DNA of 47,847 bases from Lewinella cohaerens DSM 23179 (GTDB taxonomy: Bacteria; Bacteroidota; Bacteroidia; Chitinophagales; Saprospiraceae). A program made the translations under genes and the position numbers. The stretch covers positions 1 through 47,847 of the forward strand of contig NZ_KB903561.1 of assembly GCF_000379805.1 (NCBI RefSeq), in the 5' to 3' direction. The notes below the pieces were generated by a model. It searched no databases. It saw nothing but the letters and a program-made list of their open reading frames with translations, and had not been told where the DNA came from. Of the stretch, positions 1 through 7,917 are shown one piece after another. Position 1 is the first letter of the stretch. Every line of letters starts with the position of its first letter.

Positions 1-257
1 AAGTACGCAACTTGTTCAGAGTTTTACCCTGTTTATTCCTGTTTCCCCACCCTCGAGACAAGAGGGCATGGCTGCCAGTTTCATCACCTCACAATATTGT
101 TGGTACTTATGTACCTACTTTGAAATCAGTATCTTTTTACTGATGATGTGACAAATTTAAAGCAAGTGCTGATTTATTGCAAATATTTTAATAAATAAAA
201 TTAATTTTTATAAAATTGATACTTTTTTGGCGTTTTTATTGATATTTTAAAAAAATA
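1..257. other. Intergenic, no gene seen
   Basis: No convincing coding frame is visible. The first 120 bases are of mixed composition, and about 150-257 is very AT-rich with many A/T runs. It lies downstream of the minus-strand DUF819 gene and contains the T-rich tail (minus-strand sense) of that gene's terminator. Whatever gene lies to the left is outside the window. Confidence 0.5.
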
Positions 258-290
258 GAGATCAGTAATTGCGGTTGAATTACTGATCTC
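258..290 (-). terminator. Intrinsic terminator of the DUF819 gene
   Basis: A perfect 13-bp stem (258-270 pairs with 278-290) encloses a 7-base loop. On the minus strand it is followed by a run of T residues (about 248-257). It lies 45 bases past the stop codon of the DUF819 gene, as expected for a Rho-independent terminator. Confidence 0.75.
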
Positions 291-335
291 TTAATGGGCA
301 CTATATGAGCCTTTATTTTGCTTGATTTCTTAGGG

Positions 336-1721
336 CTAACTAACTGCTGCTTGCATTAAATAAGCACAGATAAGGGCACCATAAGTACCCAGTGCGTATC
401 CTAGTACGGCCATCAATACACCTACAGGTGCTAAAGCCGGGCTAAAAGCAGAGGCAACAATCGGTGCAGAGGCTGCGCCGCCGACATTGGCCTGCGAGCC
501 TACGGCAACAAAGAAGAAGGGGGCTTTGATGAGCCACGCAACAAAGAGTAGTAAGATGACATGAACGAGCATCCAGATTGCACCAATAGCAAAAAGACCC
601 AGGTTGTTGACAATATCCCCAAGGGCCATGTGCATACCGATGGTGGCGACGAGGATGTAAATGAAGATACTGCCCCATCGGGAAGCTCCGATACCTTCTA
701 GCTCACGGAGTTTTGTAAAGGAGAGTACTAAACCAATGGTTGTGGAAATGACGACCAGCCAGAAGAACCCACTTAATAAAGAGTTGAGGCCAGCTGCTTT
801 TAGGCCATCTGCAAATGGTGCTAACCAACCAGTGATGAGTTCTGATCCCCAATGAGAAAGGGCCACCCCTCCGAAGCCTACGGCCAACAAAACATATAGA
901 TCGGTAGCAGTAGGGATTTTCTTGATTTTATCCTGGTATTCCGCAACTTTCTTTTCCAGGTCTTTGATAGCGGTATTGTCTGCTTTGAGGCGAGTATCGA
1001 TACGGTCGGAGATTTTTGCGCCGTAAAGCAGGAAGCCCATCCATATATTGGCTACCACAATATCAACGACTACCATAGAAGCGAAGACACTTCCTTTGAC
1101 CTCGAAAATTTCCTTCATGGCCGTCTGGTTGGCTCCACCTCCAATCCAGCTACCAGCGATAGTACTGAGGCCACGCCATAGCTCGTCGGGAGAAAATCCT
1201 ACCAGATTAGGGAATAAATAGGTGAGGATAATAAGTGCAATGGGGCCGCCGATAACAATTCCCAGTGTAGCTGTGAGGAACATAATAATGGCCTTGGAAC
1301 CCAAGCGCATAATACCTTTGAGGTCGATGCTCAGGCAAAGCCAGATCAAACTGGCAGGTAAGAGGTAGCGACTGGCGACAAAATAGAGTCGGGAACCTCC
1401 CTTGTATTCTTTGTAAACGGCTTCATCAATGCCTGCTTGGCCAAATAGTTTTTCGATTTCAGCTACCGAAGCTTTAGCCGGTAGATTTACGCCTAGCTCT
1501 TTGGCCAGGTCGTAGATGCCAGGCTCAAACCAGTCGTAGGCAATGAGATTAAGCGGCCAATGCAGAATGGCTGGTATAAAATAACACAGCAAAATAGCTG
1601 GAACGAAAGTATAAAATCGTTTCCAGGCTTTTTTGTCGCTACTAGCGGTAGTGAATACAAATGCCAGGGCCAGCATCAGGATACCGAAAACAATAGCATC
1701 ATTGGTAAAAAATGGCTTCAT
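336..1721 (-). CDS. DUF819 family integral membrane protein (YjcL-like)
   Basis: A 461-residue polytopic membrane protein that matches the DUF819/YjcL family in overall pattern. It has a short cytoplasmic N-terminus, about ten or more hydrophobic segments, a glycine-rich stretch around residues 185-200 (GGGANQTAMKEIF) and a second glycine/alanine-rich stretch near residue 415 (VGSQANVGGAASAP). Such paired, polar-interrupted segments are typical of transporters with inverted halves. A charged, coiled-coil-like linker of about 30 residues near 240-270 separates the halves. The substrate of the family is not established; ion or solute transport is inference. The gene is monocistronic, with hairpin terminators on both sides. 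The ATG at 1721 is the only start that gives the family's N-terminus. Confidence 0.88.
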   Translation of the reverse strand: MKPFFTNDAIVFGILMLALAFVFTTASSDKKAWKRFYTFVPAILLCYFIPAILHWPLNLIAYDWFEPGIYDLAKELGVNLPAKASVAEIEKLFGQAGIDEAVYKEYKGGSRLYFVASRYLLPASLIWLCLSIDLKGIMRLGSKAIIMFLTATLGIVIGGPIALIILTYLFPNLVGFSPDELWRGLSTIAGSWIGGGANQTAMKEIFEVKGSVFASMVVVDIVVANIWMGFLLYGAKISDRIDTRLKADNTAIKDLEKKVAEYQDKIKKIPTATDLYVLLAVGFGGVALSHWGSELITGWLAPFADGLKAAGLNSLLSGFFWLVVISTTIGLVLSFTKLRELEGIGASRWGSIFIYILVATIGMHMALGDIVNNLGLFAIGAIWMLVHVILLLFVAWLIKAPFFFVAVGSQANVGGAASAPIVASAFSPALAPVGVLMAVLGYALGTYGALICAYLMQAAVS

Positions 1722-1745
1722 AATTAAGGATGGGTAGATGAATTG

Positions 1746-1798
1746 ATTACAAAAAATGCCGCGCTACTGAGCCTCAGTGGCACGGCATTTTTTGTAAT
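1746..1798 (-). terminator. Palindromic terminator between lipoprotein and DUF819 genes
   Basis: A 16-bp perfect stem (1746-1761 with 1783-1798) is topped by a second inner helix (CTACTGA with TCAGTGG, one G-T pair). The outer arms carry A6/T6 runs, so both strands end in a U-run. It lies about 140 bases past the stop of the minus-strand SH3 lipoprotein gene and just upstream of the DUF819 start, so it should isolate the two genes. Confidence 0.7.
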
Positions 1799-1850
1799 GT
1801 GAGAATTGTTGCCAAAATAGGAAAATTTGCGCAATGCTTATTCTGACACC

Positions 1851-1937
1851 AAACCATCAACCATCCTCAAAGTCGGAAGTGCGGGGTTCGGAGTGCGGAG
1901 TGATAGGCATCCAACAATCGAACCATCAAACCAACTC
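1851..1937. repeat. Degenerate CCATCAAACC-type low-complexity tract
   Basis: The plus strand carries repeated CAACCATC/AACCATCAAACC words interrupted by GTGCGGAGTGC-like bases. It abuts the stop codon of the minus-strand SH3 lipoprotein gene. The same class of tract recurs at 16741-16785, 31374-31424, 32821-32931 and 34927-34993. Confidence 0.5.
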
Positions 1938-2757
1938 AATCCCCCGCTACTAGCAGCACCATCTGCCACTGCCCAGCTTCATTCTTTTGGAAACCAGCAC
2001 GGAAATCCAATGGTGAGCGGTAGAATTTCCCATAGAGGAACCCTTCCATACCATCGGCTAAGCGAACTTTGATCCAGGGGTGTGTTTCTCCACCGATGGT
2101 TTCCTGGGTGGGTGTTGTTTCGAGGTATTCCACGAGGTCATAGGAAAGCGTTTTTATGATTTTGGTACTCAGGCCGGGGCTGGAACGTAGGCGAACGCCA
2201 GCACCAATGACGGCACCAAACTCGTAAGGTTCGGCCGTGTGTGGCCAACAAGGGCCAAGGTAGGGAGCCTCGAAGTAAGGGGCTTTATCGTAGTTGTGGA
2301 ATTGCCCGCCTAAGGCAAGCAAGCTTTCGAGCGTAGGCCAAAGGGTAGAGTTGGGGATTTTATCCGGGCTGTCTAATTCCCACATACGGATAAAATCCTG
2401 TAGGCCACCTTCCGCACCAAAGCCCGTTTTGATATTTTCACTGACGAAGGGCAAGAGCGCAAAAATATCCTTATTGGCAACAATGGTTTTGAGTTGTTCG
2501 CGGAAAAGAAAAAAGAGGGTGTCTTTGGGAGCGCCATCAGCAGGGTTGACCTTGCCAGCTTCGGGGTTGCATTCCAAAGGGAAAACCTCTTCTCTTGCTG
2601 TAAGTTGCTGTTGGTAGCTTTGGACAATACTATCGGTAAGGTTGGTATTGTTTGTGGTTGCAGTTTGTTCTGCTTCTGAAGTATCGGAGGATGCCGTATC
2701 TGTTTGGCAGGCCATAAAGCCCCAAACAAAAAGACCAAGTATTAGGTAGGTTCTCAT
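1936..2757 (-). CDS. Lipoprotein with bacterial SH3-like domain
   Basis: A 273-residue exported lipoprotein. The signal peptide ends in a lipobox (GFMAC, Cys17), followed by a Ser/Thr/Glu/Asn-rich linker to about residue 45. The middle region (about 60-165) is not recognised. The C-terminal part (about 178-245) looks like a bacterial SH3 domain: GAVIGAGVRLRSSPG, then a short strand, then WIKVRLADGMEGFLYGKF, the usual pattern of SH3b modules that bind peptidoglycan or act in envelope scaffolds. The binding partner is unknown. The gene is on its own between a possible gene remnant upstream and a terminator downstream. The ATG at 2757 is supported by the signal peptide. Confidence 0.75.
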   Translation of the reverse strand: MRTYLILGLFVWGFMACQTDTASSDTSEAEQTATTNNTNLTDSIVQSYQQQLTAREEVFPLECNPEAGKVNPADGAPKDTLFFLFREQLKTIVANKDIFALLPFVSENIKTGFGAEGGLQDFIRMWELDSPDKIPNSTLWPTLESLLALGGQFHNYDKAPYFEAPYLGPCWPHTAEPYEFGAVIGAGVRLRSSPGLSTKIIKTLSYDLVEYLETTPTQETIGGETHPWIKVRLADGMEGFLYGKFYRSPLDFRAGFQKNEAGQWQMVLLVAGD

Positions 2758-2786
2758 AGCTCGTGATTTTTGGTGAAAATAACGCT

Positions 2787-3053
2787 TTAGTAGATGCTTG
2801 CGTTAATGTACAAAACCAGTTGATAGAACCCTAATAAAAAAACCTTCTCCATTTCAGTTAAGTATTGGTCAGAAATTAAGTTCCCTCTTTCAATTTCGGC
2901 TTTTAGCTTGAATAAACTCATCCTGACTTTTAGTACGGGGTCGTTTATATCTTCACTAAAAACCGAAAGTCGGGAATTAATTATTCGACCGTTACTAAAG
3001 TGAAATAAAGAAGGGTTGTGTTGGCAATATGATATTGCGCTGTTCTTTATTGG
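2787..3053 (-). pseudogene. Possible 5'-truncated small gene remnant
   Basis: An open frame of 88 codons starts right after an in-frame TAG (3054-3056) and ends with TAA at 2787-2789. It has no ATG until about half way (VRMSLFKLKAEIERG). The translation has ordinary protein composition, with an amphipathic, charged stretch (LFKLKAEIERGNLISDQY) and a hydrophobic end (VFLLGFYQLVLYIN), rather than the skewed composition of a chance frame. It lies between two same-strand genes, only 24 bases after the stop of the LTXXQ gene. I do not recognise the family. It could be a decayed gene that lost its 5' end, a gene with a non-ATG start, or chance. Confidence 0.35.
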
Positions 3054-3076
3054 CTAAATAAAGATTTTACAAGCGT

Positions 3077-3541
3077 TTAGTTGTTGCCACCATCTTGTGA
3101 TGCTCGCTTCTGACGAGGCTGGCCACGGCGTTCGCTTTTAGCTGCTGCCTGCTCTGCTTCCAGCATCTCAAATTGTTCTGGTGTAAGAAGGGCCTGAAGT
3201 TCTGCTTTTTTAGCATCGCGAATGGCTTTCAGTTGTTGGCCGTTGGCTCTACGATCTTCTCCGGCGTTGGCGCGGGCTTCTTTCTGTTGGTTGCGGTATT
3301 TTTCGTTGATATCTTTAAAGGCGGTAGCCTGCTCTTCTGAAAGGCCAAGTTTTTCTACCATTGCCTGGTGACGTTCTTCCATTTTTGCAGCACGCTGCTC
3401 AGGACTTGGGCCCTTGCGGAGTGGCGCTTCCATTTTATCCATAGTAGCGGGAGCTGTGCTGGTATTGCCTTTGTCTTGCGCTTGCAAGCTGAAGGTGAAA
3501 AGAATGGCTAGACTGAAGATTGCGAATTTGGTCATTTTCAT
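3077..3541 (-). CDS. Spy/CpxP-like LTXXQ periplasmic protein
   Basis: A predicted periplasmic, mostly helical protein of about 154 residues. The frame is open up to 3601, but the signal peptide (MTKFAIFSLAILFTFSLQAQ) shows the true start is the ATG at 3541 or 3535. The mature part is highly charged, with a leucine-rich motif GLSEEQATAF and a second LTPEQFEML, the LTXXQ-type repeats of the Spy/CpxP superfamily. In Enterobacteria such proteins are periplasmic chaperones or stress sensors; in Bacteroidota the role is not established. The C-terminus is Arg/Gln/Gly-rich. It is divergent from the permease gene at 4099 across a structured 550-base region. Confidence 0.75.
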   Translation of the reverse strand: MKMTKFAIFSLAILFTFSLQAQDKGNTSTAPATMDKMEAPLRKGPSPEQRAAKMEERHQAMVEKLGLSEEQATAFKDINEKYRNQQKEARANAGEDRRANGQQLKAIRDAKKAELQALLTPEQFEMLEAEQAAAKSERRGQPRQKRASQDGGNN

Positions 3542-3726
3542 TATTGAATATTTTTTTGACGTGAATATTTTTTTGAAGTTGTCTAATGTATTATTGCTCA
3601 CTTACAGCAGAATACTTTAGAGCGTTTCTGTCCTTTGGACTCTGGCATTAGACTAAAGTAACATGCCGATTTTCCTGCGAATATCTTAAAGTTTTCTTAA
3701 TTTTTTGCGCTAAGGATGGTAGCAGG

Positions 3727-3805
3727 CCCCTGCCAAGGGGAGACCGGGCTGGCGCAGCAGACCGGGCCGACCAAAGGGAGCTGCGCACAGCCTGACCCGC
3801 AGGGG
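3727..3805. other. GC-rich long imperfect hairpin, function unknown
   Basis: This GC-rich block stands in an AT-rich region between divergent genes. The outer arms CCCCTGC (3727-3733) and GCAGGGG (3799-3805) are complementary. Inside them GGCTGGCGCAGC (3747-3758) pairs with GCTGCGC-A-CAGCC (3780-3792), with one bulge. It could be a small structured RNA, a folded repeat or a recombination remnant. The open frame that crosses it looks spurious. Confidence 0.4.
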
Positions 3806-3822
3806 AGCGCCCTAAGGTATAA

Positions 3823-3856
3823 GGTACTGGGTAAAATGTACGGGGTACTAGGTATA
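3823..3856. repeat. 34-bp dispersed repeat, copy 1
   Basis: This stretch matches 6532-6565 at about 27 of 34 positions in the same orientation, including the shared core GTACGGGGTACT. The two copies sit upstream and downstream of the permease gene. The GGTAC words repeat within each copy. Confidence 0.55.
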
Positions 3857-4024
3857 CTGGAGCGCATGCAGAGACTGTTCATTTTTATGCAAGGATTGTC
3901 CGTTTTTGAACACTAGCGTGGTGTTTTGTAATGGTAGGTTTTGTTTAAGTTATTGATTATCAGTTGTTTTTTTATAGTGGAATGATAATTGAAACTATTG
4001 TGAGTATCGTTAAATGAAGGTTCT

Positions 4025-4076
4025 TCGCCCTTTAGGCGAATGGATCGTACCCGCCATAAATGACGGGGAACCATTA
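4025..4076 (+). promoter_or_regulatory. Structured 5' leader of the permease gene
   Basis: Two adjacent hairpins lie just before the ATG at 4099. The first has stem TTCGCC (4025-4030) with GGCGAA (4036-4041). The second is a nested one in which AATGG (4040-4044) pairs with CCATT (4072-4076) around CCCGCCAT/ATGACGGG. It could be an mRNA leader structure or an intergenic repeat; no known riboswitch is recognised. Confidence 0.35.
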
Positions 4077-4098
4077 ACACCGAAAAAAGCCAAAAGCA

Positions 4099-6522
4099 AT
4101 GATAAAGAACTACCTAAAAATAGCGCTGCGTAACCTGAGACGCAGTAAAGTAATGTCGTTTATCAATATCTCCGGTTTGGCGATTGGTATTGCTACCTGC
4201 CTGCTTATTCTACTGTTTGTGCAGTATGAATGGAGTTTTGACCGCTACCATGAGAAAGCTGATCAGATAGTGCGGGTGGTCTTCAAGGGGATGGTGCAGG
4301 GAGAAAAGTTGAATGAATCCACTGTGATGCCCCCGGTAGCAGAAGCGCTGAAGGATGAATTTCCGGAGGTGGAAGAAGCTACCCGGTTGAGAGTAGCAGG
4401 TAGGCCTACGATTATTCGCGGAGAGGAAACTTATAAAACACACGAAGCTGCATTTGTAGATGCTAATTTCTTTTCGGTGTTTACCTTACCGCTGGTAAGT
4501 GGCGATGCCGCAACGGCTTTGGTGGAGCCCAATTCAATTATAATTTCTGAAGCCGTAGCTGAAAAGTTCTTTGGTGGAGAGAATCCGTTGGGGAAAACCC
4601 TTGATTTTAAGAACGGAGGCGAGCCCCACAAAGTAACCGGTGTGATGGAAGAGATACCGGAAAATTCGCATTTTCAATTTGATATTTTTATTGCCATGTC
4701 TGGCTTGGCAGAAGCTCGCCAGCCTTCGTGGATGGTCTCGGAGTTTTATACCTATCTGGTGCTACCGGAGGGCTATGATTATAAGAAGTTGGAAACGAAG
4801 CTACCGTCGGTTTTTGATAAATACGCTGGCCCACAAATGAAGCAAGCGATGGGCATGGGGATAGCAGAATTTCGGGCGGCAGGTAATGATTTGGGCTTGT
4901 TTTTGCAGCCCTTGACGGAGATACATCTCTATTCTGATTTTGCGTTTGATTTGTCTCCGCATGGAGATATCCGTTACCTCTATATTTTTGGTGCCATTGC
5001 GTTGTTTATGCTGTTTATTGCTTGTATCAATTTTATGAACATTTCTACCGCTGGGGCCTCTAAGCGAGCCAAAGAGGTGGGCGTTCGTAAGGTGATGGGA
5101 TCGAGGAAGCGGGATTTGGTTTGGCAGTTTTTGCTGGAATCTATCCTGCTTGCGATGCTTAGTTTGGCGATGGCGATTGTTTTGGTTTCCCTGGCATTGC
5201 CTTTGTTTAACGAAGTTGCGGATAAGCAATTGAGCTTAAATTCACTGCCTATTCAGTGGCTGGTACCGGGACTGTTGTTGTTTGGGCTATTGGTGGGTAC
5301 ACTGGCGGGGAGTTATCCGGCGTTTTTCCTCTCGTCTTTTCGTCCTTCGGTAATATTGAAAGGAGGTTTAGGTATTGGGAATAAAAGCGTGAGTTTGCGG
5401 CAAGGGCTGGTGGTTTTCCAGTTTTTTCTTACGATAGCCCTGATGATTTGTACAGGTGTCGTTTTTCGGCAACTACAATTTATCCAGGATGCTAAATTGG
5501 GCTATGATACCTCCTCTGTATTGGTGGTGCCAGAATTGTGGGCATTGGGTAAAAACGAGGAGGTTTTTCGCCAGCAGTTGGCCCAGGATACTCGCGTGGT
5601 AAGCGCCAGCTATTCGGGTTATTTGCCAGCAGGATCTTCTTACAGCAACAATTTCTTTTTGATACCGGGCCAGGACAAGACCAAGATGGTGAAAACGCTG
5701 CGCTACGATGTCGACGAACACTATCTGCCTACGCTGAATATGAAACTGGTAACGGGCCGCAATTTTTCTTCCGAAATGGCAACCGACTCCAGTGGGATTA
5801 TTCTCAACGAAGCCAGTGTGCGTGCCTTTGGCTGGCAGGAGGAAGAAGCCTTGGGGCAACAGCTGGTGTACGTTAATAACGAAGGACTGGGGACGACCTA
5901 TCAGGTGCTTGGGGTTGTAGAAGATTTTCATTTCAAATCGTTGCACGAGCAGATTTCACCTTTAGTAATGGTGCTGGGGAGCAGGAGTGGTTCTGCCATC
6001 TTGAAAGTACAAACGGGTGATGTGGCAACCTTGCTAGCCGACCTCAAAAAGAGTTGGACGGCCCTGACCACTGAGCTGCCCTTTGATGCTTTGTTTTTGG
6101 ATGAAAGAATTTACGAAACCTACAAAGCGGAAAGAAGAGTGGGAATCTTGCTAGCCGTTTTTGCTAGCCTGACCATATTTGTAGCTTGCCTGGGGCTGTT
6201 TGGGCTAACTGTTTTTGCCACGGAGCAGCGTACCAAAGAAATTGGTGTACGTAAAGTACTGGGGGCTTCGGTTGCGAGTTTGGTGCAGCTTTTGTCGAAG
6301 GACTTTATAAAACTGGTAGCAGTGGCCTACGTGTTGGCTTGTCCCTTGGCTTGGTGGGTGATGAACCAATGGCTGGAGGATTTTGCCTATCGGATAACGC
6401 TAAATGGCGGTGTTTTTGTCTTAGCGGGCATCCTGGCGCTGGCCATTGCTTTTGTGACGGTAGGGTATCAAAGCATTAAGGCGGCGCTTGCGCATCCGTT
6501 GAAGTCGTTGCGGAGTGAGTAG
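4099..6522 (+). CDS. MacB/FtsX-type ABC transporter permease
   Basis: An 807-residue inner-membrane permease of the large Bacteroidota MacB/FtsX family (usual length about 780-820). It has an N-terminal helix (about 20-43), a periplasmic MacB_PCD-like domain (about 45-270), an FtsX block with three helices (about 290-410) containing the TKRAKEVGVRKVMG-like cytoplasmic motif (here SKRAKEVGVRKVMG), then a second helix near 430-450, a second periplasmic domain (about 455-670) and a second FtsX block with the matching EQRTKEIGVRKVLG motif. These tandem motifs contact the ATPase. No ATPase gene is adjacent. Proteins of this type drive mechanotransmission or export of lipoproteins and peptides; the substrate cannot be told. 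Confidence 0.9.
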   Translation: MIKNYLKIALRNLRRSKVMSFINISGLAIGIATCLLILLFVQYEWSFDRYHEKADQIVRVVFKGMVQGEKLNESTVMPPVAEALKDEFPEVEEATRLRVAGRPTIIRGEETYKTHEAAFVDANFFSVFTLPLVSGDAATALVEPNSIIISEAVAEKFFGGENPLGKTLDFKNGGEPHKVTGVMEEIPENSHFQFDIFIAMSGLAEARQPSWMVSEFYTYLVLPEGYDYKKLETKLPSVFDKYAGPQMKQAMGMGIAEFRAAGNDLGLFLQPLTEIHLYSDFAFDLSPHGDIRYLYIFGAIALFMLFIACINFMNISTAGASKRAKEVGVRKVMGSRKRDLVWQFLLESILLAMLSLAMAIVLVSLALPLFNEVADKQLSLNSLPIQWLVPGLLLFGLLVGTLAGSYPAFFLSSFRPSVILKGGLGIGNKSVSLRQGLVVFQFFLTIALMICTGVVFRQLQFIQDAKLGYDTSSVLVVPELWALGKNEEVFRQQLAQDTRVVSASYSGYLPAGSSYSNNFFLIPGQDKTKMVKTLRYDVDEHYLPTLNMKLVTGRNFSSEMATDSSGIILNEASVRAFGWQEEEALGQQLVYVNNEGLGTTYQVLGVVEDFHFKSLHEQISPLVMVLGSRSGSAILKVQTGDVATLLADLKKSWTALTTELPFDALFLDERIYETYKAERRVGILLAVFASLTIFVACLGLFGLTVFATEQRTKEIGVRKVLGASVASLVQLLSKDFIKLVAVAYVLACPLAWWVMNQWLEDFAYRITLNGGVFVLAGILALAIAFVTVGYQSIKAALAHPLKSLRSE

Positions 6523-6531
6523 GGCTTTTAG

Positions 6532-6565
6532 GGTGCTAGGTATTTGGTACGGGGTACTTGGTATA
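6532..6565. repeat. 34-bp dispersed repeat, copy 2
   Basis: It matches the copy at 3823-3856 at about 27 of 34 positions in the same orientation. It begins 10 bases after the permease stop codon, so the two copies bracket that gene and its leader. Confidence 0.55.
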
Positions 6566-6738
6566 ATATTGCAGGCATAGGCTGATCAAACTGATATTGA
6601 AGCAGGTTGCGCGTGGCTATGCCAAAGCCCTACGCTTGGGACATATTTAGGAATGATTCAGGTAATGAAAGGAGTTTTAAACCTCCCTAATTAAAAGGTA
6701 TTGACTTCCACTGAGGTGTTTCTTTTTGATTCTATCGC

Positions 6739-7800
6739 TTACCTCAACTGTCGATAATAAGCTAAACTCTCCACAATCTCTTCCTCAGTAGCTGTTTGGT
6801 TGACGGCTACCTTTCCCGCTGTGGGAATCAGGCTGAAATTGATGCGTGTATCTTCATTTTTCTTATCCTGGCGCATGGTAGAGAGGAGGAGTTCGTCGAT
6901 ACCTTCGGGAATGGCTTGATGGCCATAAATAGCTAGGAAGTAATCCGTGATGGCGGTAAGTTCGGGCTTGCTGAGGCTGAGCTGTTTTGCGGATAGCCAA
7001 GCTTCGCAGATCATCCCGGCGGCGATGGCTTCCCCGTGGAGTAGAGGCGTCGCTGTTTCCAGGAAATAACTTTCGATGGCGTGACCGATAGTATGGCCAA
7101 AATTGAGGGCCTTGCGGATACCTTTTTCATGAGGATCCTCCTGGACAATCTGTTGTTTTATAGCTACGGAGCGGGCTACCCATTTGCTCCAATCAATGTT
7201 TTCGAGATGGGTGATTTGTTGCAGTTCCTGCCATTGTTGTACATCAGCGATGAGGGCGTGTTTGATGATTTCGGCGAAGCCAGAGCGGAGTTCACGCGCA
7301 GAAAGCGTTTGAAAAAAGCGGGCATCAGCCCATACAGCGCGTGGATCACGAAAGAGGCCAATGCTGTTTTTTACACCATAAAAATCGATGCCGAGTTTGC
7401 CACCTACCGATGCGTCTACCTGAGAGAGTAGGGTAGTGGGGATTTGTATAAAGTCCATCCCACGCTTGAAGGTACCTGCGCAGAAGCCCCCCATATCGCC
7501 GATAACGCCACCACCCAGATTGAGCAAGCACCAGTTGCGGCCAGCACCTGCCTGGAAAAGTTGTTCCCAAATGTGCTGGCATGTTTCCAATGTTTTATGC
7601 TTTTCCCCCGCTGGAACGGTAATGTGATGGGGTTGGAAAGACGCTAATTGTTCCTTGATAAGTGGTAGGCAATGCTGGGCCGTATTGTCATCAGTGAGGA
7701 CGGCGATGCCCGCAAAATCCTGGGCAGCCAGCCAACTTAGGTGGGCAGCGCTGATGGGGGAGATGTTAATGTCGTAGCAGTCGAGTTGTAGAACAGGCAT
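6739..7800 (-). CDS. aroB: 3-dehydroquinate synthase
   Basis: The second enzyme of the shikimate pathway: it converts DAHP to 3-dehydroquinate in the cytoplasm with NAD+ and a divalent metal (Zn2+ or Co2+). The family's signature runs are present: the NAD-binding GGGVIGD (96-102), IPTTLLSQVDASVGGK (about 120-134), FAEIIKHALI with metal-ligand Glu177, and FGHTIGH with histidines 236 and 240, followed by LLHGEA (254-258). At 353 residues it is the usual length. The ATG at 7800 gives a full N-terminus. The gene stands alone among shikimate genes, with an inverted-repeat element in its upstream region. Confidence 0.96.
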   Translation of the reverse strand: MPVLQLDCYDINISPISAAHLSWLAAQDFAGIAVLTDDNTAQHCLPLIKEQLASFQPHHITVPAGEKHKTLETCQHIWEQLFQAGAGRNWCLLNLGGGVIGDMGGFCAGTFKRGMDFIQIPTTLLSQVDASVGGKLGIDFYGVKNSIGLFRDPRAVWADARFFQTLSARELRSGFAEIIKHALIADVQQWQELQQITHLENIDWSKWVARSVAIKQQIVQEDPHEKGIRKALNFGHTIGHAIESYFLETATPLLHGEAIAAGMICEAWLSAKQLSLSKPELTAITDYFLAIYGHQAIPEGIDELLLSTMRQDKKNEDTRINFSLIPTAGKVAVNQTATEEEIVESLAYYRQLR

Positions 7801-7853
7801 GGGGGAGAAATTTTAAAACTAAAGTTTGCAGTAGCTTGGCGCTAAGATAATCA

Positions 7854-7905
7854 TTAGTATTGCGCAGAAAATAAAACGCGATTTTGTTTTCGTGCTGTTT
7901 CTTAG
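7854..7905. repeat. Short palindromic element, related to 47180-47308
   Basis: About 52 bases with imperfect inverted ends. The left half (TTAGTATTGCGCAGAAAATAA from 7854) is almost identical to the left end of the element at 47180, and the right half (TTTTCGTGCTGTTTCTTAG) closely resembles that element's right end. It looks like a version with the interior missing. It lies upstream of aroB and just past the stop of the 469-residue gene. Confidence 0.6.
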
Positions 7906-7917
7906 AACGGGGCTATT

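Noticed and set aside
3716-3916. 66-residue frame through the GC-rich hairpin
   Set aside because: Its composition reflects the hairpin and GGTAC repeat; there is no protein-like pattern.
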